Assembly: GCA_948567375.1 (NCBI GenBank)
Contig: OX419762.1
Coordinates: 58,732,841 to 58,796,840 of the forward strand
Direction: 5' to 3'
DNA from: Lunularia cruciata
Taxonomy: Eukaryota; Streptophyta; Marchantiopsida; Lunulariales; Lunulariaceae
DNA: 64,000 nucleotides
The notes below the pieces were generated by a model. That model was not told where the DNA came from. It was given only the letters and a program-made list of their open reading frames with translations, and did no database searches. Below, one piece after another: positions 10,869 through 23,700 of the stretch. A program made the position numbers and the translations under genes. How positions within the stretch are numbered: the first letter of the stretch is position 1; every line of letters begins with the position of its first letter.

Positions 10869-13800
10869 TGTGGTCCCCACATTTTTTGTTTTTCTTTGTT
10901 TATTAGTGTTTAAGGGAAGAAGTAAGCATTGGAAGCCAAATTGTGGAAGAAGAATGGACAAAAGTGACTTTGGAGGACATCCGAAGAAGGCAACATTGGA
11001 TCTGATGATGGAGGTACTCAAAAGAAAGGTACGACGGAAAAAGTCCAAAGAGCACCATCTTCGGTTTGGAAGGCGCAGGTGATACAAAGACTGTCTAACA
11101 ACCTTGGTACATGGCAAGAAAGTACACTTCAAGAAATGGCGGAGGTAGAAGAAGCATGTCTTGACAGTGATCGGACATCAACACACAAAAGAGAGGAGGT
11201 CAAATTTGAAATTGACTAAAGAATGACTACAATTTGGGGTAATATAAGATTGCAATTGCATAGGGACAAGTTGAATATGCCAAGTAAATTCCCAATTCCT
11301 TTGAGTAGTCATCTTGCAATAATGCGTGTCTGGAAGCCAATTGAGAGTGAATTTTCCAAAATCCCAAAGGGGTTAGAGTGTCTCATCCAAGAGAGAGCAT
11401 TATCTTTCAGTGTCGTAGAACGCAAGAGCAGATTATGGCAAAGAAGGTCACAAATGCGTTGGCGGTGCAAAGTTTTGCAATTTGTAGGTTAGATGTAGTA
11501 GCCAAAATTGAAGTCTTGACTAGACTTTGCATTACATTTTTAGCATGGAACTGGAATTTCAGTTTCCCATGAGTGATGGTAGAGATAGCTGCCAGTAATT
11601 GTGAGGAGGGTCCCAAAGTTGAAGGGAAGAGAGGAAATCCGGCTTGATGGACTGAGTCGGATTGGAGGTTAGTATTGGGGAAGGAAGCAGGAGAGCCGAC
11701 AAGGATCACCTTCTATCGGAAGTGTGATGCTGCAGAAGAAACAATGGAAATTTGCAACTCATTCTTTGCTCCAAGAACTACAAATGGCTACAAGGTGGAG
11801 TCCTACCGGGATCCGATTAGGAGAAGTATCATTGGGGCGATGATGGCCATGTTCAAGCCAGAACAAACAACGTATGTGAACATGCAACAAGCGGTCTTCT
11901 TCCACCAGATGTTTGTAGGGGTTTTGGTGAATTGGGTGAAGTGTTTTCACCACCAAACGAGGCAGATGGTGATCAATTGGCAAATCGGTTCTCCGCCGCA
12001 TTATTTTGCACCGTTTGTAGCGCACTTCTACTTTGGGTTGAACTTGCTGATAGTAGAGGAGCGGCATCGCATGGTGTACCATTTCCATCCTGACTTAAGA
12101 TGGGAAGTGGACAAAGAAGAGCGACAGTATATGATACACCTATGGGCCAACGATGATCATTTCTTGAAGATCGGACAGTAGAAGATAGAAGAAGTCACAA
12201 GTCCGAAGAGGAAGAAGTGCAGTAAACCTGAAGAAGCAAAGTCACCTCCCACTCAAAGGAAGACTCAAAGACTGGTTATGCAGAATACAAAGATGGTGAG
12301 AGAAGTATCATCGGAATCAAAGTCTGAAGAAGAAACCAAGTTGCAAGAGGAGGAATCCAAAGAAGAGGAGCTCACCTTAAAAAGTGAGGAGTCTGGAAGT
12401 GATAGCGAGGGGGGACCTAAGGTTTAGCAATCAGTGGCAGACAGTGAAGCTTGTCAGGCGATGGTTGACAGAGAACCTGGAACAACAAGTCATTGTGCAG
12501 CCATGGTGGTGAATAAGCAGAGACCAGAGGAGAAGGAGGAGTATCCAGCGGGGTCGAGTTCAATAGGTAAAGAAGAAGAAAGTGCAGATATGGTATCTTT
12601 GAAGATACAAAGATTGCAACTTTGGATGAAGGAGCCGATGAAGGAGGTGAAGACTGAAGATGAAGATGGCAATGAAGATGAAGAAAGCTTTGGTGGGATA
12701 TCATATTTGACAAAAGTGGTCACCCCATTGCTGGAGCTGTTAGAAGAGCATCAGAGGGTAATTCCCCAAGACCGTAGGAAGGGGATGAATGAGTTGCAGG
12801 TGGTGAAGCATTTGTTGAGTGAAGTGAAGGGGTTGCAGGAGCAACAAGTCTGAAGAAATGAAGAAATTGAAGAACTTCAAAGGGAGGAAGTCTTGAAGAA
12901 GACTTTCAAGATGTTACATGAGAGCTACGAGGTAAAAGAGAAAGAATTGCAGAGGCAAGCCAGAGAATTAAAGGAGTAGGCGATGTGGTTGAGCAAAATG
13001 AAGGAGGAAGTGAGTGATGTGCGCATCAAGAATGTTCATTTGAAGGTGATGACAATCGTAATGGAGCAAGAGTTGGATAGTTTGAAGAAGAGTGCAGCGG
13101 GGAAGGATCAAGCATGGCAGAGGGAGTTAGCAGCCATGCAGGAAGAAGAAGAACAATTATGAGAGCTAGTCAGAAGTTTTGAGTTACAGAGTACACAGTA
13201 TGCGGAGGAGAAGAAGATGCTCGCTGCGGAGTACGAAGACGAGCTGAAGATATATCGTGAAGAACTGAAGGTAGAGCGCTCTTGAGGATATGCGTCGGAA
13301 TCAGTAGGAGAAGTTGCAAGGAAGTGAGAGCAATCTTAAGCACGGAGGCTGAAGGGAGATTGGAAGAAGCCCGCCTACATGAGTTGAAGTTGCTTGTGCA
13401 GGAAACTTGGAAGAGAAAAGCCAAAGATGTGGATATGAACACGTTGCTGAGTCAATTGAGGGAGCGTGTAGACCAGAAGATGTTAGAAGTAGAAGATAAT
13501 GTTAGTCTCAGATTAGATTTAGTCAATTTAGAGTTAGAGAAAATTTGGAATAATGTGATAGTGGAGATGAAACCCGATGTTGCAGAAGTAGGAATTCAAG
13601 TGTCATTGGACTTATTATTAGACTTATTAGAGAAGAGTGGGTTAGGAGATAGAGAGTTAGATAAGTCACTCCTTAGTGCAATTGTAGTTCCTAGTGTAGA
13701 AGTAGTAGAATTAGTGAAGGAACTAGTAGAATTAGTTATACCTAAAGAAGGAGAAGTAGTAGGAAGATCATCGGGTTTGGAGGCCGATGATGAGGTAGAC

Positions 13801-14619
13801 ATCAGATCAGGATAAGTATTAATTTTGAGATAGGAAGAGGTAGATATGAAGAGATGGATTGTCAGTTTGGATCTATAGGTAGGAAGAGATGTTAGGAAGT
13901 GCTACATTAGTAGGAAGAACTGCCGTTTGCTTCAGTATTTAAGGGGAGCATTCACAATCTCATGTTGTTCAGTATTCATATTTTTGAAGATAGATAAAGC
14001 AAAGTGCTGTTTTCAGTGCTTGGCGCTTGAGCCTAATTCTGATTGTCAATTTTGTGTTTGTGTTTGTGAGTGTGTGGACAATTCCAAATTGCAAGTCAAT
14101 GTGTCTGTGGATGTTGGATTCTGCAACCTTGATCTTCATTCTGTGTGTTTGATCCTGAGTGAAGTGCACGAGAGCAATGCCTTGATAGGTCTGAGAAGAA
14201 TTGTAGTATTGGTAGTATTTTGCATTTGTGGGTGTAGCACAAAGTTGATGTGAAGCAATTTTGATCAAGGAAGTTTTGCCTTCAGTGGAGAGGTGGAACA
14301 CAATTCTGAGGCAAAATCGTTCTTTGCAATGAAGTGCCATCTTCAGGAGAATCTGAATCATCACAATCAAGAGTTATTTGGACAGAATTTGCTATGATGT
14401 GATTATGTGTGTGTGTATTCGTGACAAGTTGTCAAGATTGTGAGCTTGTTACTCTCTTCTAGGTGTAGTTTCTACCTGAGAGATTAAAGAAGCAATCAAG
14501 AAGAACTACAAGTTACTGTTTGACTTTGTATTTAACCAATTCTGAATTGTATCTTTGTGGGAACAAACTTTACTTACCTGATTACTTACCGCAAAAGTTA
14601 TATTTACCGGGTTGTCACA
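10869..14619 (+). repeat. 5' LTR of Tat-1 (3,751 bp)
   Basis: It begins TGTGGTCCCCACA and ends GGGTTGTCACA. It is colinear with 20791-24531 over its full length with scattered substitutions and small indels. The length is near the upper end for plant LTRs and leaves room for the coding frame described at 11223-13815. Confidence 0.92.
11223..13815 (+). pseudogene. Coiled-coil reading frame inside the Tat-1 5' LTR
   Basis: Starting at MTTIWGNIRLQLHRDK (11223), a sense-strand frame continues with a frameshift before 11378. It keeps one frame to about 13160, broken by single stops (near 12182, 12425, 12851, 12977), then shifts to the 13282-13815 segment. In order it has: an N-terminal region; a globular-looking block with NGYKVESYRDPIRRS and EVDKEERQYMIHLW; an acidic Lys/Glu-rich stretch (12240-12430); a long heptad-like coiled coil (12640-13280, e.g. 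QARELKEQ-type repeats); and a C-terminal block with VGIQVSLDLLLDLLEKSG. Total about 860 codons. The same frame is present in the 3' LTR, and its C-terminal block in T2. I do not recognise the protein. It may be a captured host gene or an element-specific accessory protein expressed from the LTR. Confidence 0.55.
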
Positions 14620-14626
14620 TGATTTT

Positions 14627-14647
14627 TGGCACCGCTGCCGGGGATAC
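14627..14647 (+). promoter_or_regulatory. Primer-binding site of Tat-1
   Basis: A run starting TGGCACCGCTGCCGGGG lies 7 nt after the LTR. Tat/Athila elements of plants have a primer site of this kind, usually assigned to an Asp or Arg tRNA. The same spacing and near-identical sequence occur in T2 (34295-34315, minus). Confidence 0.85.
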
Positions 14648-14707
14648 ATAACTCGGAAGTGGAAGAATAGAAAGCCAAACTCAAAACGGGATGTCAAAGC
14701 AATATGA

Positions 14708-16608
14708 ATGTCTACATCGAGAGAACAATGGGAAGAGAGAGTCCAAAGACAAATGTTGCATCGTGAAGAAGAAGAACGTATGAAGATTCAATCTATGTTG
14801 GCCGAAATTGAGCGAGAAGCATTGGACGATCAACTTCTTCACGAAGTTCAAGAATCTTTATGAGAACTTGAACAAAAGAGAAGTGAAGGAGGGTGGCAAG
14901 GCTACTTTTCACCCCCTTCTTCCAAGAAGAAGAAAGACTCAAGCGGGCATACATATGCATTATGACCCAATACACCGACTTCCCCTAAAGCTATAAAGGA
15001 AGTCAAATTCATTAAGAAGTTTGTTCACAAAAAGATAGCACAAACACTTACGGAAGAAGAGTGTCAACATCTGGTATGAACAATTCCCTGGTTATCCTGA
15101 AGAAATTTCAAAGACCAAGTTGAAGGTGTGGAACCTCTTACTTCTAATCGGGTTGAAGTCTACACAACCAGAGAAGAAGAAATTGTCAAAGAATACCCCA
15201 ATTTGAACTTGACAAATTGGAACCCTTGGGCAGACAACACGGCATCCATACCAAGTAGCTCTTTGGTTCCCGTAAGTTCAAACTTACCACAGCCAAATCT
15301 GCCGCATCAAATGATGACTTTGTTACATGTGACCCAACATGCTTATCAAAAGTATAAAGGTACGGAACAAGACGAAGACCCTGACAAATTTATCATGGAG
15401 TTCAAAGTCATTTCCTTTGCAAACAAGGAACATGACTCCACTGATTGATTGCAGATTTTTCCAAGTCTGCTCCGAAAGAAGGCTTGGAGCTGGTACACCC
15501 ATGTAACGCAGAAGGGATTCACACCAGCAGATTGGGCAGACTTACGAAATGGCTTCTTGGAATGATTTTAGGAAGTGGATTATGATACAAGTGTCTTCAT
15601 GACACTTAATGATTTGGATCAAGGGAAGAAGGAAAAATTGAGAGATTACTCTGAGCGGTTCATGACCTTATTGAACCGAGTTCCAAAACAATCCGGTGTG
15701 GTGGGTTATTCCGATGCCCAAGCCATTACTTGGTTTCTTGGAGGGCTTTCACCAGAGATTAAAATCTTTGCCAAGGAGAGGAATGTAACTTCCATGGACA
15801 AAGTCCTCAAACATGTCATCCATTATGAGGCGGCTCATTCTCACTCGTCCAGCAACCAAAGAAATCATGAGAAGAAGGGCAAGAAGCCAAGACAAAGAGC
15901 TTCTTGCAGCACCTTCCCTTCTTTGGAGAAATCCTCCACATCTTCTAGTTCTTCTTCAGAATCCAACAAAGAACCCAAGCCGCGGAGAATACAAAGATGT
16001 GAAGGAAAGAAGCCAATAACGCTACCAGTAAAGAATCAGAAGTTGGCAGATCAGAAGTTGGAAACTCTTATTAAAGAGTTTGCGGATTTCAAGATCCAGA
16101 TGATTGGAGCTAAGGACCAAAGAAAGCCCCCGTCATTTGGTCAACCAAATGTATGGTGCACTGCATGTGGTAAATCCAGCCACACTAATATAGAGTGTTT
16201 GACTCGTATGGTATTTCCAGTGCAACAAATTGATTGGGTTCTCGGATGGGATCAAGGTGATGAAGAAGAGTTTGTATACCAAACCCAAGAAATATAGCCT
16301 CTAGCGAGCCCATCATATCAAGGTCCCAGGTATGGACCATGAGAGTACAATCCTACTGCTCCCCCACGAAGACCACCGATGGGTGGCCAAAATAGACCTC
16401 AAAATGTTGCATCGAGTGCTTGTTACAATTGTGGCTCAATGGGACATTGGTCTCCAAATTGTTCGGAGCCACGACAGAAAATTGGGTATGTGCCCCTTTG
16501 TAGGAATTGTAAAGGATCAAGGCACACAAGAAAACAGTGCCTGCAACCACCCAATCCAAAGCCCCTTGTCAAGTATGTACAAACACCCACAGAGCGTGCT
16601 ACGCTCTA
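14708..16608 (+). pseudogene. Tat-1 gag with three zinc knuckles
   Basis: The frame begins at ATG 14708 (MSTSREQWEERVQRQ), about 60 nt after the primer site, with a charged N-terminus rich in Glu/Arg. The capsid region reads FLGGLSPEIKIFAKERN and VLKHVIHYEA. It is followed by a Ser-rich linker and three CCHC knuckles: CTACGKSSHTNIEC, CYNCGSMGHWSPNC and CRNCKGSRHTRKQC. These bind nucleic acid in nucleocapsid. The frame is the same throughout but holds nonsense codons, for example TGA near 14864, TGA at 15446, TAG at 15569 and TAG at 16296. There are no frameshifts. Gag and pol share the frame, so the ancestor was probably a single Gag-Pol ORF. Confidence 0.85.
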
Positions 16609-16621
16609 GGCAAAGGGAGAT

Positions 16622-19600
16622 ATGAATGTAAATTGTATCACACTTGAGGAAGAGAGGCCTCAAGAAGCGAGTCCCGCTTCAGAAGGAGAGTGGCCAGACC
16701 TCAAAATTTTGAAGGTAGAAACTCGCATGGGGAGGAAGAATTGAGCTCCTGAAGAAGCGAGTACTACGTCTTCATCCTCACAAAAAACAAAGAGATTGCG
16801 ACCAAAAGCTATCCTTTCTGCAAAGGAGGAATAGGTCCTAGCAAAAGCTAAAGCAAAAGCCTTGCAAAAAGAAATTAAGGAAGTAGTACTACGCACGCGG
16901 GAGATGAGTTTGGAGGAAGATACGAAGACACAACCTCTAGTTTTTCTGGCGGATATCAGGTCTGAAGTAAAAGACTTGATCCAAGCCAAAGTTGGTCAAC
17001 TCAATGATCATCGGGTCAAGGACCTATGCACTCTGATTACCATCCTTAAGCACCTCAAAGTCCGCTTTGAATAGGCGCAAAATTTAGATCCAAAGACAAA
17101 GGCGAAGGAAGTGAAATTGGGAGGAGTTCCACAATATGATATTGTGGCAGATATGGCATCTAAAAGTGCTAACGTCACATTTAAACAATTGTGGGAGGAC
17201 AACAAGCTATATAAAAAGCAGCTAAGTTCAGCCTTCAAGAAAGTAAGGGCAATGACCAAGAAAGACTTGACCGCAATTTATTGTATTGAACAGGATGATT
17301 TGGGATCTCTTGAGGTGGATGCAGAGATAGCAGGCTGTATGATCACATCCATACCTATTGATTCGGGTTTGGGTGTGAATGTCATGACAGAAGACACTGC
17401 ACATCGATTGGGGTACACAACATTTGAACCAACACCATAAATTCTGAAGTTTGCGGATCAAACCAAGAGATGGCCTTTGGGCATGCTGTCAAATATCACT
17501 ATGATTATAGGAGGGGTGCACTTCAAATTAAATTACAGTGTGCTACGACTAGTAACCAAAACTAGCTATCCTCTCTTGATCAAAAGACCTTGGTTGTATA
17601 GTGCCCAGGTCATGGTGGATTGGCACCAGCAAAAATTAAGATTTAAAGACATCTTGTCTAAAGAGCAAAAGCTGGTGACTGTGAGTTGGACGAAGGTTCC
17701 TCACCTTGGAGAGACTACTTTGTTAGAAGACAGAGATGAATCCAAAGATTCATCGTCTTCATCTTTTGAGGACTCTGAAAACGACATCCAAGTTAATTAC
17801 CTGGAATGCTATGAGGTAGAGGTCGAAAACAAAGACCTAGACGACATTGCCTTGGGTGAACAAGACTTGGAAGAAGGGGGTTTGACAACAGTACATCTTG
17901 GATTGAGCCGAGTAAGCCACCTGGAAGGCTTCATTAACCCCGATGACTATCAAGATGTGGTCTTGATTGAAGAAAAGATTTTAAAGATTTTGAAGACAAT
18001 CACCGCAGAGGAGTTGGTAGGATACACTGCCTTATTTGTAGAGTTCTAAGATGTATTCACCTGGTCTATTGATCAAATGCCGGGAATTCCACGAGAATTT
18101 GGAGAGCACCGGATTGATCTGGTTGAAGGTGTAGTTCCGGTTCGGCAAAGACAATACCGCTTGAACCCGAAGTACTCCCTCTTGGTGAAAGACAAAATTG
18201 ATAAGTACTTAGGGGCCGGAATAATTTTCCCTATCCTAAGTAGTGAGTGGGTTTCCCCCATTGTCATCGTTCCAAAGAAGAAGACGGGGAAAATTTGAGT
18301 GTGCCAAGATTTTTGCAAATTAAATGCAGTCACACAAAAGGACCATCGTCCTTTACCTTTTACTGATACAATTCTAGACCAAGTAGCTGGTCATCCTTGC
18401 TATAGTTTTCTTGATGGATTTTCCGGATACAATCAAGTGTACATTTGAGAAGAGGACAAGGATAAAACTACATTCACCACCAATTGGGGCACCTTTGCAT
18501 ACAATCAAATGCCCTTTGGGTTGTGTAATGCTCCTGCTACTTTCCAGCAGATGATGAATTCAATCTTCAAAGATTTGCTGCGCAAATTTGTGGAAGTCTT
18601 CATTGATGATTTTTGTGTGTTTAGGCGAAGAGATGTACATTTAGATTACCTTCACCAAACTTTTGAAAGGTGTCATTTTGCCGGCTTATCATTACACCCA
18701 GAGAAATGCTTCTTTGCAATGAAGAAGGGAATTCTTTTGGGGCATCGGGTGTCAAGCCGAGGTATTGAAGTCGACGTCAAGAAGGTTAAAGTAATCACAG
18801 CTTTGGAATCCCCAAAGAACATCCGGGAGCTGAGAGCCTTCTTGGGACATGTCGGATACTACAAACACTTTGTGTCAAATTATGCGGTGCTTGTTGCACC
18901 CCTTACAAAGATTCTGAAGAAATCCAAAGACTATTTGTGGGATGCAAATCAAGAAGAAGCTTTCCAGGTGCTGAAGAAGAAACTAGTTGAAGCACCAGTT
19001 ATGAGGGCCCTGAATTGGAACGTCCCTTTTCATGTGTATGTGGACACTTTGTCCATGGCCATTGATGTTGTCTTAAGTCAAAAGGACAAGAAGAAGAAGG
19101 ACTACTCAATATATTACGCCAGCCGACAATTATCAGTCTCAAAAAAGAACTATTCAATGACTGAATGAGAAGCACTCGGAATGGTGTATGCCTACAAGAA
19201 GTTTTGCCACTACCTGTTGGGATACAAATTCATCTTCTATGTGGACCATTATGCATTACAACACTTGGTCAAGAAGGCAGATTTGTTTGGGAAAATTGCA
19301 CGATGGATCTTGTTGTTACAAGAATTCACATACATTGTACAAGTAAGGAAAGGAGCTTTGCATTCAAATGCGGACTTCTTATCCAGGTTAGAAACTCAAG
19401 ACCAAGATTTGGAAATTGATGATCGGTTTCTTGATGAAGAGCTATATCATTTAATGGTTGTTCAAAGTACAAGGTATGCGGTAGAATATCACTATTTGCA
19501 TACATGCCATTGTCCTGAGGGGCTGGACCCAAAACAAAGGGCAGTCTTCCTCCGGAAAATGGGACTGTACCAATTAAAGCACAACATTTTGTTTAAAATG

Positions 19601-20779
19601 GGCAAAGATGAAGTACTTCAGAGATGTTTGGAAGCATATGAAGTCGGAGGAGTCATTGAATCCTTACACTCGGAAGCATCGAGAGGACACTATGCCCTAA
19701 AAAATATGGTGAAGAAAATTCTTTCTATAGGGTATTGGTGGCCTATGATGTATAAAGATACTCATGCCCATATTTGAAGTTGTGATGCATGTCAAAGAAC
19801 AAGGAAACCGACGGCAACTTCCCAGTGGCCTTTGAAACCAATTTTGCCCCTGGCCCCATTTGAGAAATGGGGTATTGATTTTGTGGGCCCTATTCAACCA
19901 ATAACCCGTGTCATGAGGAAGAGGTACATCTTGGTATGTACTGATTATGCCACCAAAATGGTGGAAGCAGAGGCAACACAAAGAGATGATGCAGAGACAA
20001 TGGCAAAAATTTTCTTCCAAAACATCATCTCCCGATATGGGTGTCCTCTGGAATTGGTCAATGATCGGGAAACTCATTTTTTGAACTCAATGGTAGAAGC
20101 ATTAACCAAGTACTTCCAAATTAAACATTGGAAGACCACGCCTTACAACCCAAAAGTGAATGGACTCACGAAGAAGGCCAATGGATTGCTGTGCAAAATT
20201 TTGAATAAGGTGACAGTCAATTATGACTATGACTGGGATACGAAGTTACTTGCAGCATTGTGGGCATATCAAACAACTAAAAAGATTACTACCAAGCAAA
20301 CTCCTTACTTCCTAACATACGGATTGCATCCCATATTACCAGTTGAATTTGAAGTACCAACATATTGAATTCTTTGTGAAGAACGCTTGTCAGAGGAAGA
20401 AAGCCAAGATCTTTGGATCCATCAATTGATGTGGTTGGAAGAGAAAAGGGATGATGCAATGCAAACTACAAAGGAAATTCAAGAACAATGGAAGGTCAGG
20501 CATGATAAAAGAATCAAACTTGTGGCTGTTCAAGAGGGCGACTTGGTATTGTTATATGACAATTGCCGCATATTTTTTCCAGGAAAATTACATTTGAGGT
20601 GGATGGGGCCGTATTGCATGATGCACATATATGTTAATGGTTCTATTCAACTAGCAGACCTGGACGGCAACCCTTTTGCAACTTGCATCAACAGTTGGAG
20701 GGTTAGAAAATATTGGACACCGAACCCGAGTTTGTATAAAAATCTGGTTGTCGGTGTTCACAAGGATGCTCACATTTGA
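16622..20779 (+). pseudogene. Tat-1 pol: protease, RT, RNase H, integrase
   Basis: It continues the gag frame. Protease: IPIDSGLGVNVM at about 17360. RT (18077-18900): EWVSPIVIVPKKK, DGFSGYNQ (motif A Asp), MPFGLCNAPATF and FIDDFCVF (YxDD class, intact). RNase H (18990-19400): VYVDTLSMAID and YVDHYALQHL. The integrase zinc region has HYALKNM with CDAC. The core has GIDFVGP and VNDRETHF, and NGLTKKAN where a Glu is expected in place of the first Lys, so the active site is damaged. The tail has VNGSIQLADLDG. Stops such as TGA at 18298 (in place of Trp) and TGA at about 18448, 19166 and 19777 break it, all without change of frame. It ends at the purine tract. Confidence 0.88.
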
Positions 20780-20790
20780 GGGAGGAGGTA
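20776..20790 (+). other. Polypurine tract of Tat-1
   Basis: GAGGGAGGAGG directly precedes the 3' LTR start (TGTGGTGCCC at 20791). It is the plus-strand primer site in LTR elements. The reverse of the same tract follows the T2 LTR at 33640-33650. Confidence 0.8.
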
Positions 20791-23700
20791 TGTGGTGCCC
20801 ACATTTTTGTTTTTCTTTGTTTATTAGTGTTTAAGGGAAGAAGTAAGCACTGGAAGCCAAATTGCGGAAGAAGAATGGACGGAAGTGACTTCGGAGGACA
20901 TCCAAAGAAGGCGACATCAGATCCGATGATGGAGGTACTCAAAAGAAGGGTATGACAAAAAAAGTCCGAAGAGCACCATCTTTGGGTCAAAAGGCGCAGG
21001 TGATACGAAGACTGTCTAACAACCTTGGTAAGTGGCAAGAAAGTACACTTTAAGAAACGGTGGAGGTAGAAGAAGCATGTCTTGATAGTGACCGGACATC
21101 AACACGCAAAAGAGAGGAGGTCAAATTTGAAATTGACTAAAGAATGACTACAATTTGGGGTAATATAAGATTGCAATTGCACAGGGACAAGTTGAATATG
21201 CCAAGTAAATTCCCAATTCCTTTGAGTAGTCATCCTATAGTAATGCATGTCCGGAAGCCAATTGAGAGAGAAATTTTCCAAAATCCCGAAGGGGTTAGAG
21301 TGTCTCGTCCAAGAGAGTGCATTATCTTTAAGTGTCATAGAACACGAGAGCAGATTATGGCAAAGAAGGTCGCAAATGCATTGGCGGTGCAAAGTTTTGC
21401 AATTTGTAGGTTAGATGTAGTAGCCAAAATTGAAGTCTTGACTAGATTTTGCATTACATTTTTAGCATGGAACTAGAATTTCAGTTTCTCGGGAGTGATG
21501 GCAGAGATAGCTGCCAGTAATTGTGAGGAAGGTCCCGAAGTTGAAGGGAAGAGAGGAAATCTGGCTTGATAGACTGAGTCGGATTGGAGGTTAGTATTGG
21601 GGAAGGAAGCAGGAGAGCAGACGGGAAGCACCTTCTATTGGAAGTGTGATGCTGCAGAAGAAACGACAGAAATTTGCAACTCGTTCATCGCTCTGAGAAC
21701 TACGAATGGCTACAAGGTGGAGTCCTACTGAGATCCAATTAGGAGAAGTATCATGGGGGCGATGATGACCATGTTCAAGCCAGAATGAATGACCTATGTG
21801 AACATGCAACAAGCGGTCTTCTTCCACCAAATGTTTGTAGGGGTTTTGGTGAATTGGGCGAAGTATTTTCACCACTGAACAAGGCAAATGGTGATCAATT
21901 AGCAAACAGGTTCTCTGCCGCATTATTTTGCACCATTTGTAGCGCACTTCTACTTCAGGTTGAACCTGCTGACAATAGAGGAGCGGCATTGCATGGTGTC
22001 CCATTTCCATCCTGACTTAAGATGGGAAGTGGACAAAGAAGAGCGACAGTATATGATACACCTGTGAGCCAACGATGATCATTTCTTGAAGACCGGACAA
22101 TGGAAGATAGAAGAAGTCACAAGTCCAAAGACAAAGAAGTGCAATAAACCCAAAGAAGCAAAGTCGCCTCCCGCTCAAAGGAAGACTTGAAGACTGGTTA
22201 TGCAAAATACGAAGATAATGAGAGAAGCATCATCGGAATCAAAGTCTAAACAAGAAACCGAGTTGCAAGAGGAGGAATCCAAAGAAGAGGAGCTCACCTT
22301 AAAAAGTGAGGAGTCTGGAAGTGATAGCAAGGGGGAACCTAAGGTTTAGCAATTGGTGGCAGTCAGTGAAGCTTGTTAGGTCATGGTTGATAGAGAACCT
22401 GGAACAACGAGTCATTGCGCAGCCATGGTGGTGAATAGAGGAGAAGGAGGAGTATCCAACGGGGCCGAGTTCAATAGGTAAAGAAGAAGAAAGTGCAGAT
22501 ACGGTGTCTCTGAAGATACAAAGATCGCGACTTCGGATGAAGGAGCCAATGAAGGAGGTGAAGACTGAAGACAAAGACGACGACAAAGATGAAGAAAGCT
22601 TCGGTGGGATATCATATTTGAAGAAAGTGGTCACCTCATTGCTAGAGCTATTAGAAGAGCATCAGAGGGTAATTCCCCAAGATCGTAGGAAGGGGATGAA
22701 TGAGTTGCTGGTGGTGAAGCATCTGTTGAGTGAAGTGAAGGGGTTGCAGGAGCAACAAGTCTAAAGAAATAAAGAAATTGAAGAACTTTGAAGGGAGGAA
22801 GTCTTGAAGAAGACTTTCAAGATGTTACATGAGAGCTGCAAGGTAAAAGAGAAAGAACTACAGAGGCAAGCCAGAGAATTAAAGGAGCAGGCGATGTGGC
22901 TGAGCAAAATGAAGGAGGAAGTGAGTGATGTGCGCATCAAGAATGTTCATTTGAAGGCAATGACAATCATAATGGAACAGGAGTTGGACAGTTTGCAGAA
23001 GAGTGCAGCAGGGAAGGATCAAGCATGGCAGAAGGAGTTAGCCGCTAGGCAGAAAGAAGAAGAACGATTATGAGAGCTAGTCAGAAGTGTTGAGTTATAG
23101 AGTACACAGTATGTGGAGGAGAAGAAGATGCTTGCTGTGGAGTACAAAGATGAGCTGAAGATGTATCGTGAAGAATTGAAGGTAGAGCGCTCTCGAGGAT
23201 ATGCGTCGGAATCAGTAGGAGAAGTTGAGAGCAATGTTAAGCACGGAGGCTGAAGGGAGATTGGAAGAAGCCCGCCTACATGAGTTGAAGTTGCTTGTGT
23301 AGGAAACTTGGAAGAGAAAAGCCAAAGATGTGGATATGAACACATTGTTGATTCGATTGAGGGAGCGTGTAGACCAGAAGATGTTAGAAGTAGAAGACAA
23401 TGTTAGTCTCAGATTAGATTTAGTCACTTCGGAGTTAGAGAAAATTTGGAATAGTGTGACAGCATAGAGGAAACCCGATGTTGCAGAAGTAGGAATTCAA
23501 GTGTCATCGGACTTATTATTAGACATATTAGAGAAGAGTGGGTTAGGAGATAGAGAGTTAGATAAGTCACTCCTTAGTGCAATTGTAGTTCCTAGTGTAG
23601 AAGTAGTAGAATTAGTGAAGGAATTAGTAGAATTAGTTATACCCAAAGAAGGAGAGGTAGTAGGAAGATCATCAGGTTTGGAAGTCGATGATGAGGTAGA

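Noticed and set aside
13927..14370. Open frames at the end of the Tat-1 LTR on both strands
   Set aside because: They differ between the two LTR copies and show no motif; treated as untranslated LTR sequence.
20779..20790. Envelope-like gene in Tat-1 (some Athila elements have one)
   Set aside because: Pol ends within the purine tract; there is no room for another gene before the 3' LTR.
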